The notes beneath the pieces are model-generated. The model made no database searches. It was not told the origin of the DNA and saw nothing but the letters and a program-made list of their open reading frames with translations. The position numbers were made by a program, and so were the translations under genes. Source: Epiperipatus broadwayi (lineage: Eukaryota > Onychophora > Udeonychophora > Euonychophora > Peripatidae). Taken from it: a DNA stretch of 64,000 nucleotides. The DNA lies in assembly GCA_028023455.1 (NCBI GenBank), contig JAQFVV010012978.1, forward strand, positions 289,192 through 353,191. The letters are read 5' to 3'. Below, piece by piece: positions 1 through 12,279 of this stretch. Numbering within the stretch: the first letter of the stretch is position 1; every line of letters starts with the position of its first letter.

Positions 1-97
1 TATTATCTCTTCTAGCAATATGTCCGGCCCAACTCCACTTAATTCTTTTAATTCTTTCAATGATGGCAGTAAAACCTGTTTCTTCTCTTACCCATAT
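1..97 (-). mobile_element. RTE-type LINE, C-terminal fragment (distal part of interrupted copy A)
   Basis: Read on the minus strand this encodes the RTE C-terminal segment with the family's KWSWAGHIARR-type motif. It matches the better preserved copy at 46860-46960. It is the continuation of the minus-strand RTE at 2713-5515: the two parts are separated by a 2.6-kb insertion that starts at 98 and duplicated the 4-bp target ATAT. The window edge cuts off the rest of the 3' end. Confidence 0.8.
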
Positions 98-573
98 TGA
101 AGCAGTCGGGTCTGAGTTCGATCCTAGCTTCATGACATCTAGCCATAAGCCCACTTCAAACCCTAGTACTAACCTTAAATTTCCGATGCAATGGGGCTTT
201 ATACGTTCAATCCACGCTAATTTCCATAAAGAATAACTTATTTCATAAATGCGTATTAAAATTAATTAGTTTCAGATTTAAATTGATCAATTCTATTAAT
301 AAATTCATGATAGAATTATTCATGAATTTATATATTATAACTGCGTGGATTGTGCGTATATATTTGTAAATAAATATATATAATTGTTTAAAAATTTCAT
401 TGCGTCGGGAATGTTTGATTTTATTTTGAAATAATTTGTTAAAGTTTTATTGATTAAAAGCTACATTCTTTCGATAAGCTTTCAGATTTTTCCTTTCCAA
501 AAACAACAGTTAAAGTTTTATTAATTAGAAAAAAGATAAGGATTTCCTAATTAAAATCATTTTCCGATTTTAA

Positions 574-603
574 GAATTCATTTTCTAATTAGAAAATGAA
601 TTC
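574..603. repeat. Perfect 30-bp palindrome
   Basis: The sequence starts and ends with GAATTC and is identical to its own reverse complement over 30 bases. It sits in the loop of a larger inverted repeat (463-484 with 617-640) within the 2.6-kb insertion. Confidence 0.9.
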
Positions 604-1260
604 AAGTTAATGAGTTTGAAAGCCTTATCGAAGGAATGTATCTAAAAACATTGATAATGAAAGAAGTGCTAGCCTGAAGGCATCAGAGGACATATATATA
701 GCTCTGAAAAGTTTGGAGAAGGAGAGAAGCCATCTTTGTTGCAGAAAAGTGCCAGTAAATTATGTGCTGTTCAAAATCATGAATTCAAAAAGTGTTCCTA
801 TCATGGTAAGGGGCTAAACATCAGGAATCTGGCTATTGTTCCTGATGTCCCCTAAAAATCTTCAATGGTGCTGCTGAATCTTTTCCGGACCAATCATGCT
901 GCTAAAATCGTGAAAATTCATTAAAATACTGTTCAAGTAATCGATCAAATGGTGCCTACATTTTACCAACCTGGATGTGTAACTTAAGGATCCAGCCCGG
1001 AAGAAATGGGTAATATATTTCCATAATGAACCTTAAACTTTCTGGCCAGTTCCGAACTTTACACTCCCTTTAAGAGCTCTTTTCATTCTATAAATGTTAT
1101 AATCTCTGTGTAATAATCTCTGTGTAAACTTACTTTTATTTATGCTATTATATCGTAATTCTCTCAACTTCTAGTCTCTAACTTTCTCTTTTCTTACTTG
1201 GCGGTTCATTATATATATTTGTGTAATTTATTAATGTTCTTATTTTAATTATATGCCAAT

Positions 1261-1391
1261 AATCTTTCGACTCGATGAGCTCCTTTGTTCTATTTGCCTC
1301 ACGCAAATAATATAATATTAATTCTAATAGTAGTTCTCGCCCATTAGAACTAGATTTATACAGTTCTATCAATCATCGAGTCGAAAGAAAT
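1261..1391. repeat. Inverted repeat with ~17-bp arms around a 94-bp loop
   Basis: The left arm at 1261-1278 contains CTTTCGACTCGATGA and the right arm at 1373-1391 contains TCATCGAGTCGAAAG. Both lie in the 2.6-kb insertion. The loop holds nothing recognisable. Confidence 0.8.
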
Positions 1392-2712
1392 TATTAAATG
1401 TGTGTTATTTTTATAATTGGCTAATAATAAATTATTAGCTCCGTTTCTAATCTATGCCACTGCTATTTTCTCGTTCCACTAATATTTATTTATTCAAATA
1501 AAATCTTAAAATGTTTTTTATTGCAAAAGGGCCAATAAAGGAATCAAATATATTCTAATTTAAATTTCTGTTACTCGCTATTAAGATTCAGGAAGGGCAC
1601 GATGATTGGGGCATAATTAATATGAGTTACAAATACTTTAAAATAGTTTTCGTTAAAAGCTCGTTTGACTTTGATTAAATTGATCAAGTCATCACGTACA
1701 GCATTCTATAATTGGGTTTTATTTTTCAAACGATGACTATCAAGTCATCATCTTCGAACGTTGCTGACATAGGGCAATCTTCTGCTCCGTCAGGCTGGTC
1801 GGTGATAATATTTCTGTTATTTTAAATTGTCGAGGAAGAAGGCACTTCCTCTCCTTTCATATTAGTCAAAGGCATAAGACTTGTCAGATGCAAGCCGCCA
1901 GAGGACTTCGATCATCGACTAGCTATTATCTTTCATTTCATTTTATAGCTCATAATTCGTCAGCACTGTTACCTTTCTGTTCCAGTAAAGCCCGCTCTGA
2001 TGCTCGTAATTCGTGAAGAAGTGATTTCAATTAAAGTCGAACAAATTTTCAGTCATATTTAATTAAATAATTTTTCCAATAAAGATTAAACTTATGCCTT
2101 AAATACGTATCTTGCTCTTCATGAATGGATTTGCGAATGTGAAAATAAATATCACATTCTTTTGTATAAAATTAGAGTAATAAATTCCTTTACTAATGAA
2201 TACCTTTATCTGCCTTTTATTCCTTGTTGGGGGCATAGACATAGACTTTCAAATATTGCATAATATTCATTGGCATATAACAAGGACCGCCACTCTTATT
2301 ATTATTATAAATTCTGTTAAAGGCTAGAGGTAATTAATATAATCATTATTTAAAATTCAAACAAAACAAATTATTATTATTAAATATTTTCTAAACACAC
2401 TTGGTTTCTTCGTTCTTAATTCTTTTATAATTATTTTAATGTTAATGCTCGCTGTCTGTGTTGGCAACCCGAACATATACATATGATTCGATTTAAAATT
2501 ATTTTAGTCATTTATTATCAGATATTAATGTCAGTTCAGGGGTCTCTGATCGTCACCAACCGTTGAGCTAGTTTCTTGGCGCATAGCACTGTGCCATCGA
2601 TTTAGATTTCTACTAATCTGAGCTGTTGAGTTGGGTTTGAATTTAGTTTGGTTCAGCTGAGTTTGGATCTGACTTGCAGTTTAGGTGGTGGGTTTATCGA
2701 CTGGTACAATAT

Positions 2713-5515
2713 ATTGCGTTTTCAATCTCTTCTTGTTACTCTTAGCATGCATCTCTCCATACATCTTTGAGTAATCTGAAGTTTTTGTATTGCTTTTCTA
2801 TTAAGTGGCCAAGTCTTAGATTCCATGGTAAAACACATTTATTAAAAACCTTCCTTTTCAAACACATAGGCATATTTCCTTTTAATATTAAGTTATTTTT
2901 AACCAAGTTTAATTCTATGATTAGTTTCATCCATTATGTTTCCAATGTAACCAAGGTATTTGTAGTTGTTAATTTTTTCTAACTTATCAATCTTTATTTT
3001 CATCTTTTGAGGAAATCCATTGAACAGTATTTTAGTCTTTTTAACGTTTACCTTTAGTCCTACTTTCTTACTTTCATCTGATAAATCATGTTAATATTTC
3101 TTGAAGCTCTGAAGCATTATTTGTAAAAACAACTACACCATCTGCAAAATCTAAATGACTTAAATAATCTCCATTTACTTTTATTTCTTTAGCTTCCCAT
3201 TTTAATTCACAAAATACTTCTTGCAGCACTGCTGTAAAAAGTTTTGGAGATATGGAGTCATCTTGTCTTACACTTTTCTCAATGTTAACCTTCCTAGTAT
3301 CATTATGTAATCTAATTGTTTCTGTTGCATTTTTATAAATATTCGACAGAATATGACAATATCCTGGGACTATACTTTGATGATCCAATGTTTTAATCAC
3401 TGAAGAAATGCTTATAGAATCAAATGCTTTTTTGTAATCTACAAATCCAAAGCATAATGGCAATTCTTATTTTATTGGTCCTTTCTATAATTTCTCTCAA
3501 TACTTGGATATGATCCATTCAAATAAAACCACTTAAATCCAGCTTGTTCTTTTAGTTCGTTGAAATCAAAAGTTCTCTGTAGACATAATTATCTTGGTGA
3601 AAATTTTGTATAAAACTGATAAAAGACTGATAGTCTATAATTTCTAACATCTTCTTTATGATCTTTTTTAAATATTAGTATTAATATTGCATTCTTCCAA
3701 TCATCAGGCACATCTTTATCATTTACTCATTTGGTGAATAACTTTGCCAAAACCTGCTTCTTTTAAGATATCAATTATAATTTCTTCTTTTTACCTGGAG
3801 CTTTTTTATTTTTCATAAATTTAATTGCATATCTCATTTCTTCATTTAAAATCCTGGGCAATTCAAAAAATATAATAGTTGTAGGAAGTATTTGTTCTTT
3901 ATTGCTATATAATTCTTGGTAGAATTCTTCTACCCATTTTATGATGTCATCTCTCTTTTTAGTAATCATTCCTTATTGCTGATATATATTTCTTACTTAT
4001 ACCAAAATGTTTTAGACTCTTGAGACGTTTATTCTCTTCTATAGCTTTCCTTGCTAGTTACAATTATACTTTTTTATATCATTATCAATTCTTTTTTACA
4101 ATTTTGCAAAATTCGAAATATTTAATCTTTTTTAATGCATCATTTGTATATATTTTCATATTCCAACTTTTCTTCATAAATTCTGTAGTCTCAGTAGAAA
4201 TTTTATTGGTCAATTGCTGTATTTTTCTACCAGTTATTTTTATTACAGTTTTTAAAAGTGTATCAGTTATTTTCCTATTAATTTCATTTAAATCTGAATC
4301 ATTTTCAAAATCTGCTAATATTTGAAAACGATTTGTCAGTCCTAATTTAAATTCATTAGAATGTTTCTGAATACTAGGAATATCATCTGTGAATATTGTT
4401 TTTCTTAATAATTTTTGTCTCTTTAGTTTTGCATTAACATGTATATTTACATCTCACTAATCAATGATCACTTCTTGTGTTGAATTTATTGAGAACATTA
4501 CAATCATGAAATATGTATTTTCTGATAGTCAAAATATAACCCATTTCTGCTGTATCTTCATTTGGATGTTTCTATGTTCATTTCCTTTTAATATTTTTGT
4601 CAAAAAAAAAAAAATTCATATTATAAAGTTTTCCTTTTACTGCAAACTCCACAAGTCTATGACCTCTCTCATTTCTATTACCATAATCAAATTACTTACA
4701 ACACTTTCATCCTTCATTTGTCTACCAATTCTAGCATTAAAGTTTCCCACAACAATTTTAAAATGTTGTTTGGTCTGATCAAAAGTATTTTGTACATTTA
4801 TATAAAAATCCTCTATTACTTCATCACTATGAGAACTTGTTGATGCATAAACCTGAATTATCTGGATTTAGTAACTGATGTTAAGTTGAATCTTGCCACT
4901 CTGTCCAATATGTCATTTATAATAAATCCTACTTGATTCATATTTTTTTCTAACTTCACAAAGTCCAATAATGTCCCATTTAATATGAGACAGTTCTTCT
5001 TCCAATTCTTGCAATCTTTGTTCACTTAAAAGTGATCTACAGTTGTAAATATCTAAATAAAAGATCATTATTAAATGACAGCTAGGATCTGCAATTCTTA
5101 GCACTCTCTGCCTTCGACCTCCAACCACTGCCTTGGCTGGTGACTTTACAGCCTTCTGGGAATAAAGACCATAATTTATTTTTGTCTGTTATGATTATGA
5201 TATTTATTATTAAAAAATTTTTTTCATTCACACACACATTCATTCTGCCTTATCAGACAACTGAGAAGAAAAATCATGGTGTTTTGTGATCATAAACTAA
5301 GAGGTAGAAAGCCATTAACCTCACCATGCTGGATAATGTGTGTTGATGAGCAGCCCACCCATGTTCATATATTATATGAATATCCATATAGTAATAACAG
5401 CTTCAATGACAAGAATATATGAAATAGACTAGGAATTTGCCCTACTCGGTTCCTGTAAGGCCTCCAAGAGGAATCGAAGGGTCTCCTTTCAGTTAACAAC
5501 AAATTTCTTTCTGCA
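2713..5515 (-). mobile_element. RTE-type LINE, copy A (5' UTR to RT/C-terminus, broken)
   Basis: On the minus strand, from 5515 down, it has an RTE 5' leader shared with 45607-45900, then an APE-type endonuclease start with KWDIIGLCEVR (about 4925-5000). The reverse transcriptase lies at 3086-3463, with FVDYKKAFDSI, a degenerate VRQDDSISPKLF and a FADGVVVF box where the catalytic FADD has lost an aspartate. The C-terminal segment at 2740-2930 continues at 1-97. Frameshifts and stops separate these blocks, so the copy is dead. The leader end near 5515 is complete by comparison with the other copies, so this was a long insertion rather than a short 3' stump. Confidence 0.85.
3086..3463 (-). pseudogene. 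RTE reverse transcriptase palm fragment, 125 aa open
   Basis: This is the longest open stretch of LINE copy A. Motifs in order are FVDYKKAFDSI (RT motif A, residues about 7-17), RQDDSISPKLF (motif B, about 66-76, with D for the usual G) and LDFADGVVVF (motif C, about 103-112, with G where the second catalytic D belongs). The loss of the second aspartate predicts an inactive polymerase. The homologous segments at 8530-8900 (+) and 28100-28340 (-) are more decayed. Confidence 0.85.
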
Positions 5516-5839
5516 GCCTTTTATTGAGTATTCATATGTAAATAAAATTATAAATTATTTAATGTCTTTATAATCATTTTTATTGTAAGAACTTTTTGTA
5601 AATTTATACTAATTAATGTATATATTATACATTTTTTATAAATATGTAAATATTGAATTATATGTTTGCTAGATATATACTGAAATAAGTATGCCACAAA
5701 AAAAAAATCAAATAGGGAATGCTATTATTTAAAAAAAAGATTGAAAAACTGTTGAATTGCCACATTAAAGAACAAAATATATGATCGTTATCTTATAAAC
5801 ATAGAAAGTTGTAAAAAGCAGTGTTAAACAGTGGTAAAT
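5516..5839. other. AT-rich spacer between two RTE copies
   Basis: I see only AT-rich sequence and A-tracts (for example near 5700 and 5735) between the 5' end of RTE copy A and the truncated start of RTE copy B. There is no coding evidence. Confidence 0.5.
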
Positions 5840-8800
5840 GTATAGAAAGATTGCAAAAATTGGAAGATTTCTCATATTAAATGGGTCATTGTTGGACTTT
5901 GTGAAATTAGAAGAAAAGTTGAAGAGTTTATTTAAATAGTTGAAACGGACTATACTACAAATGTACAAACATTGAAAGTACAAGTGGAATAGGATTCATT
6001 ATAAATAAAAAATGGAAGAACAACATTGTGGAGATTGATAGTGCATCAGACAGAGTGGCAAGATTAATTTTTCAACTTCATGGAAGATACCAACTGCAGA
6101 TAATTCACATTTATTACCAACAAGTTTTCACTATGATGTAAAAGTAGAGGATTTTTATATGGATGCACAAAATGCTTTTGATCAGACCAAACAACATTTT
6201 GAAATTGTCATGGGAGACTTTAATGCTAGAATTAGTAAACTATTGAAAAATGAAAGTGCTATAAGTAAATATGTGTATGGTGATAGAAATAAGAGAGGAT
6301 GCATTGTGGAGTTTGCAGAAAAATAAAAACTTTATATTATGAATTTTTTCTTTGAAAAAAATATTAAACAGAAATAGACATGAAGCAATCAAATGAAGGC
6401 ACATTAGAATTGGTTATATTTTGATTAACAGAAAATATGTATTTCAAGATTATAATGTTTGTAATACATTCAATGCAGGAAGTGAGCATTGATTAGTGGA
6501 TATAAGTAAATGTTAATGCAAAACAAGAGAGACAAAAATTATTAAGAAAAATCATAATTGGTATTCCTAACTTTCAGAAATATTCCAATGAATTTAAATA
6601 AATTGTTTTAAAATATCAACAGATTTTGAAAATAGTTCAGATTTGAATGAATTCAATAGGGAGATACACTATTAAGAACTGCTACAAAGATTGTTGATAC
6701 AAAAAAAAAAAGGCAACAACTGACCAGTAAAATTTCTACTGAGATAAGACAATTTATGAAGAAAATAAGGAATATGAAAATATAAAAATGATCCATTAAG
6801 GAGGCTTGAATATCTAGAATTTTGTAAAATGGTATAAAAAAGAGTTAATAACAATATAAAAAAGTGTAATTGTGAATTAACAAGGAAAGTTAGAGAAGAG
6901 AATAAAAATATAAAAGGTGTAAAACAACATCTTGATATTGGTAGGAAAGTTATTTCTGAATTAAAAAAAAAGGAAGGAACTATTAGTAAAAAGTGTGACA
7001 TAAAGAACAAGAAAACGTATCCTCTACCATTATCACATCTTCTGATTTGCCCAGAATTTTAAATGAAGTGAGACATGCATTTAAATCTATGAAGAAGGGA
7101 AAAGGTCCAAGTAATAATGGAATTATAATCGATATCTTAAAGCAAAGGTAGAGAATCTTTTTTCTGCCAAGGGCATCATTTCATGTTTTGTACAAATTAT
7201 TGATTTAAAAATTAGCCTACTATATTTGATAAAAAATTTAATTAATTTATCTCTAATCATTAAGGGTAGTCAATCTTTTCAACTACCAGGTCAATTTCAA
7301 GTTTCTTTTTTTTAAACAAGGGACATCATTTTTTTTGTAAATTTAAAAATAAAGTGTCATCATTATTATTAATGATTGTTTCATATTTAATGACAATTTT
7401 TTTATTGTCTTGTCCCTATCTTCATTATATTCTCAAATTTCTATGTTCTGGATAGGTTAATTTTATAACAACTAGGATGCAACTTTAATAAATTACCCTT
7501 CAGAAAATGGTTTCAAATAGAAATGTGTCAACTATATGATGAAATTTCTTTTCAAGGTTTTTATTTTTATTTCTTTCTTTCCCAATAATTTTGTTGGAAT
7601 CAGAATGTTTTGATAAATGGTTCCTCTTAATGTGTTCCAGACTTTTCAGGCACATCGATTTTATTATTTTTTTCAATTAAAAAAAACATATGTTGGAAGA
7701 TTTGTTTTGAAATATGTGATTTTCTTTATCAATTTTTCTTATCTTACTCAGTGTAGCTTTCCAAGTAACAAAAAAAAAAAAGGCAAAACAATAATAGTAA
7801 AATTAAGTAAAATTTGAGTTTTATTTTTGCTAGTTATACATTCTTCTATGGAAATCACTGTAAAAACAAACAAAATGTTCCCAGTGTATGGATTGAATAA
7901 GTAGTCAGATAGACCACAGTATAGATAATTTGAAATATTACAACTCTGATAGAATGTAGTGGAACTATTATAAAGATTGGAGATAGAAAAGATGTAGTTG
8001 AGAAAATAAATAATTCATTTTACTTAACTCTTAATTCAATATTTGCACCATGTGCATGTTTAAATAGAAGTATTGTATTGGTCCATTTTTTACATATGTT
8101 ATTGAAAATGTCTGGCTGGATTGTGAGCATTCGAGGGCCGAAGTTTGATCTACGAGTCGGAGGTTCATCACCCCTGACTTAAAGGAAGCAGATGAAAAAA
8201 TAGAAAAATTGTTGGTAAAGTTATTTACCAAATGGCTAAATGATAAACATAGACCAGATAATTGAAGGATACAGTAATAATATTATTATTTAAAAAGAAT
8301 TAAAAAAAAAACATATCAGAAATTACAGATCTTGTTAGTCTTTTATCAGTTGTATACAAAATTTTTAGCAAGAAAATTACAATTTTTCTATAGTGAATTT
8401 TAGATTTTAATCAACCAAAAGAACAAACTGGATTTAAAAGTAGTTTTAGCACAGTAAATTACATCCAAATATTGAGCGAAGTTATAGAAAGCGCCAATGA
8501 ATATGAGTTGACATTGTTTTGTATTTGTAGATTATGAAAAGACATTTGATTTTAACAAACATTTCTTCAGTGATTAAAATTTTGTATCATCCAGATGTAG
8601 ATCCAGAATATTGTCATATTCTGAAGAGTATTTGTCAAAATGCAGCAACAATGATTAGATTACATAATGATTCTAGGAAGATTAATGTTGAGAAGTATAT
8701 ACAACAGGATGACACCATATCTCCAATAATTACAACAATTTTACAAGAAATACTTTGTAGATTAAAATGAGAAATTAAGAGAGTCAAAATAAATGGAAAT

Positions 8801-9345
8801 TCTTTTAGTCATCTAGATTTTGAAGATGATGTAATTGTTATTATAAATAATGCTTCAGAACTTCAGGAAATGTTGCAGGAGTTATCAGATGGAAATAAGA
8901 AAGTGAGACTAAAGGTTGATACTAAAAAAGGCTAATAATGTTCAATGAATTTTGACAAAAGAAAATAAAGATTGTTAATGATGAATTAGAAGTTAACAAC
9001 TACAAAAACATAATGGATGAAATTAATCATAGCATTAAACTTGGGTGGAGTGCTGTTGATAGAAATAATTAAATATTAAAAAAAAAAACGCCTGTGTTTG
9101 AAAACAAAACCAGTTCTTAGTTATGGATCTGAGACTTGGATACTTAACAGAAAAGCAATACATACTTCAGACTCACAATGAATTAGGGAGGGATTGTATG
9201 GTGAGAGAATAACTTGACATCTTGGAAAGAAGTAAGAGACTGAAGTGGAGCTGGCTGGACATATTGATAGTTGATGAATAGTTGAAGTGATAAATGGGAT
9301 TCCAACAGATTTTAAAAGACCTAAAAATAGACTACATTTAGTTTT
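5840..9345 (+). mobile_element. RTE-type LINE, copy B (5'-truncated, interrupted by hAT)
   Basis: The plus-strand copy starts in the endonuclease domain (5840-6330, parallel to 16240-16680). It continues through the linker region to 7142, is interrupted by a hAT insertion (7143-8176), and resumes at 8185 with the RT (motif A-like segment near 8530, YLSHLDF-like motif C near 8805-8840). It ends in the C-terminal region near 9345. Many stops and frameshifts are present. Its 3' end lies only about 60 bp upstream of the first recognised WDR75 exon. Confidence 0.8.
7143..8176. mobile_element. Non-autonomous hAT element inserted in RTE copy B
   Basis: It splits RTE copy B between TCTTAAAG (7135-7142) and ACTTAAAG (8177-8184), an 8-bp duplication with 7 of 8 identical, the size used by hAT transposases. 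The left end reads CAAAGGTAGAGAATC and the right end, reverse complemented, CAGGGGTGATGAACC, which gives an imperfect CA...TG terminal inversion of hAT type. The right subterminal sequence contains GAGGGCCG, typical of Charlie-like hATs. The interior is AT-rich with no transposase ORF, so it would depend on a partner element. Confidence 0.75.
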
Positions 9346-9404
9346 TAGATTTTGTTTTTAAAAAGCAGTTAAGTTTTAATCATTTAGTTTTATTTTTTTA
9401 TTAG

Positions 9405-9470
9405 CTCTTATCTTGCTCGAGAGATGGCATTATTATCGTTTGGGCTTATTTGGATGGAACTGCATTAAGG
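9405..9470 (+). CDS. WDR75: WDR75 internal exon a (WD repeat strand)
   Basis: This 22-codon exon, phase 0 at both ends, is bordered by TTAG and GTAAGA. The translation LLSCSRDGIIIVWAYLDGTA contains the WD40 signature SxDGxIxxW and aligns with the vertebrate WDR75 segment at about residues 54-75. WDR75 (Utp17) is a nucleolar WD-repeat protein of the t-UTP/UtpA part of the small-subunit processome, needed for pre-rRNA transcription and early processing; that role is known for the family, not shown here. The N-terminal ~53 residues, including the start codon, are not recognised upstream. Confidence 0.85.
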
Positions 9471-9571
9471 GTAAGATGATACTATTTAGTATTCAGTTGA
9501 GAATTTTTTCTTTTTAATTGTTTTGTGTTAATGATTGCACTAGCAAAAAAAAAAAAAAGTAATCCAGTATT

Positions 9572-9905
9572 TTTAATTTATTAATTTAAAATTTTATTAT
9601 TTAATCAATAGAAATAATTTTTTTTATTATATTAAATGCTTTTATGTACCATGCACTAAAAAGCAAAAAACATAATTGTTTCATCAACCCCAATTGACGG
9701 TTTTAGATTTAATTTGAAATAAAGTTGGGGTGTTTGTGTATTCAGAAATGAATTAAGTCCTTCCCTTGTTATTTCAAGTTAAATCTAAAAAAAAAAAAAC
9801 AATTATGGTTGAAGAAACATTTATTTTTTTGCTTTTTAGTACATGGTAAACAAAAGCATTTAATATTAAAAAAAAATTAACTTTATTTATTTTTAAATTT
9901 TTAGT
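9572..9905. repeat. Fold-back (inverted repeat) element
   Basis: The left arm around 9625-9690 and the right arm around 9790-9870 share an inverted sequence including ACTAAAAAGCAAAAAA and TTAAATGCTTTT. Further, weaker AT-rich complementarity extends outwards. It lies in the WDR75 intron after exon a. No coding capacity is seen, so a MITE or fold-back element is likely. Confidence 0.7.
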
Positions 9906-9937
9906 ATTGGCATAGTAAATAAAATTGTAAAACTATG

Positions 9938-10400
9938 CTGTACTTTAAATCAACTTGACACTTATAGTTTATATTTATATGTATCACTAGATATTTCTGC
10001 AGTAAGTTAATATGTATAACCCTTAAGTATATATCACATTTATCATGTGTATATAATTAATATATGTGTATAATAAATCATTAAATGACTTAAAATATGA
10101 AAATACCGTTTTAAGTGAAAAGTATTTGATATTTTTGCTTTTGATTGGATTTTTTTTTATTTTTAAAAGTGATTACTAAAACTATAGTGATTTTACTTTA
10201 AATTGATTTGCACTTATAGTTTATATCTCTCATTAGATATTTTTGCAATAAGCTAATATATATAATCAACATGTATATATAATATTTAGTACATGTATAT
10301 AATTCTTTATGTGTATTATGAATCATATAACTTAAAATATGAAGACATACTTTCTGTTGAACAGTGTTTAACATTTTTTCTTTTTATTTGAAAGGTTTTT
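9938..10400. repeat. Tandem duplication, unit ~235 bp, two diverged copies
   Basis: The order of blocks at 9938-10140 (CTTATAGTTTATAT, CTAGATATTTCTGCA, ACTTAAAATATGAA) recurs at 10180-10350 with substitutions. This shows one old tandem duplication in the intron. No gene is seen in either copy. Confidence 0.7.
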
Positions 10401-12185
10401 TTTTTTTTTTATAAAAAAAAAGCTTAACAAAAGTAATTTATATACTAATTTTATTCTAACTTAAATTAAGCTTTCAATTGAAACCAAAAAAAAATCATGC
10501 TTATTACTTAAAACATATTGAAGTTATAAGAATTAGTTTTTAAATTTGATATCAAAGTATTTAAAATTTTCTTCATCATCTGGTCCAGATTTAAGAAACT
10601 AGATCACCTATCTAAAATATTATAGCGCCCTATTGCTTGATGTGATTTAGAAGAAATGTACCAAATTTCAACAAATTATATTGAATTTAAATCTATTAAA
10701 CTTCGATTTTAAAATTGGATTCTAACTTAAATAAAAGTATTTGCAAACAAACAAACAAGAAATGTATCTTATATAAAAGCATTTAAAAAATAGTTACACT
10801 TCAATATATATTTCATTATATAGTAAATTTCCATTCCATTCCATAGTTTTAAAACATCTGTCTACTGGATAAAGATATCTGAAAAATGTAAATGACTCTT
10901 ATGAAGCATTTCATATTTAACCAATACTCTTTAACTGCCCCCAGTCACCACATATGCCTCTATCATTTGTTCGGCAGTATTTATTAATATCAAATTACTA
11001 TAATTTGATCTACAAGTGTCAAACTTTTTGCACGTATCCCTTTGATAACATGTAATTTTAATGAACATCTGATATAGGGCTATAGTATCTGCATCCCAAA
11101 ATCTATTTCTGACTGCTGCTTTTGTCAATAAATGTTTCATGTTCAAAGCTGGAACTTACTTGCTTATGCATCTAACAGCCAATTTTTATTCTTTTATACT
11201 ATTCAAGTTAATAACTTGAAATTAAAAAAGTCTAAGATTTTGAATCCAATTATGTGAGAAAGTCATGTAATATTGTTCTATTAACTTTCCTTGTGACAAA
11301 ATAAAAGTCTACATTTTGAACATAAACTAGGGTGTTTAAAATGTATGAAAACTAATCTGGTGTCAGATCTATTTAACTATGCGAATGGTTTTGGTTTTAA
11401 AACTATTTATTTGAATCCTATAAAAGAATAAAAAGTGGTTGCTAGATCATTAGTTTCAGATTTGAATCCTAAATTCTCACTGTTGAAAGCAAAAGCCAGA
11501 AATTAGTCTGAAATGTGAATATACCATCTAATGGCTTTAGAGTAGGATGAAAAAAATGCTTTAGGAAGCCAATGAGAAAACATGAGAAAGTCGTGATAAT
11601 AATGTAAATTTCTCCAAATAATAACTGCTTACATTGATTTCTTTGTTCCATCATTTTATCTGTTCCTCAAAAATGGTATCTTCATCATCATTGAAATATT
11701 TGTTATCTGGTAAATTTAAATAAATAATTGATAACTCAGTTTACAAAAGTGTTCCAGAATTTCCACCTAAATAATATTCATTAGGAATAAGTGAAGTTAG
11801 TAACATTAATTCATCAATAATCAATCCATTGATATTAACATCTTTTTAATCCAGATGAAATACTAAGGGGTAATTTTGATTTGTACAATTACTAAAGTAT
11901 ATTCTTTAGACATGAGTTAAAATTTATTTAAGTAAAAAAAATAAATTCCTAAAATAATAATGTAATTATTGATATATATATAGCTTTCTCTAAATTTTGT
12001 TAATTACAAACAAATGACAAACTTAGGTTGCTTAATAAGTAAATTTGAATTTTAAATTTTTATTTATGAGTGCTTTTTTTTTGGAACAAAAAAATGAATT
12101 GGAATGAAGTGTCATAATATATTTTATTTATTCATTGTTTGAAAAATAATTTTTGTTTTATAATTATTGCTCATGTGGTTTATAG
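10401..12185. other. WDR75 intron, AT-rich, nothing recognised
   Basis: This is the rest of the 2715-bp intron between exons a and b. It holds A/T tracts and short chance ORFs, with no repeat or gene that I recognise. Confidence 0.5.
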
Positions 12186-12279
12186 ACTTACACAGTGAAT
12201 TATAGTGTCCATGCCTTTTATGTTATAAAAACGGAATCTTCTCCTCGCTGGTTTGTAGTAGCTGAAGATAGATTTTCAG
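12186..12279 (+). CDS. WDR75: WDR75 internal exon b
   Basis: The exon is flanked by TTTATAG and GTAAGA, starts in phase 0 and ends with one base of the next codon. It encodes TYTVNYSVHAFYVIKTESSP, then RWFVVAEDRFS. This aligns with the vertebrate stretch after WD repeat 1 (…KTFIVGCKLHALFTL…VFVIV). The phase matches exon a upstream and exon c downstream: the split codon reads G/CT, alanine. Confidence 0.85.

Larger units (their letters stand above)
98..2708. mobile_element. TG...CA insertion in RTE copy A: solo LTR or non-autonomous LTR element
   Basis: The 2611-bp segment begins TGAAGCAGTC and ends GACTGGTACA, so it has TG/CA ends with a short imperfect terminal inversion (TG-NNN-CAGTC). It is flanked by ATAT at 94-97 and 2709-2712. 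Removing it and one ATAT restores the RTE sequence seen at about 46855. TG/CA ends and a 4-bp duplication fit integrase-mediated insertion of an LTR element. I see no long ORF, no primer-binding site and no repeated LTR inside, so a long solo LTR or a coding-deficient derivative is most likely. It contains several inverted repeats: 201-217 with 343-359, 463-484 with 617-640, a palindrome at 574-603, and 1261-1278 with 1373-1391. Confidence 0.65.

Noticed and set aside
6672-7010. 112-codon minus-strand ORF
   Set aside because: It is antisense to RTE copy B and F/L/S-rich, a typical shadow of A-rich LINE coding sequence.
8100-8175. SINE head (tRNA-like GAGGTTCATCACCCC)
   Set aside because: The segment is better explained as the terminal region of the hAT element, which ends exactly at 8176 with its target duplication.
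1-9404. First WDR75 exon(s)
   Set aside because: No initiating exon with GHRNLVTG-like sequence could be seen. The region is almost entirely transposon sequence.
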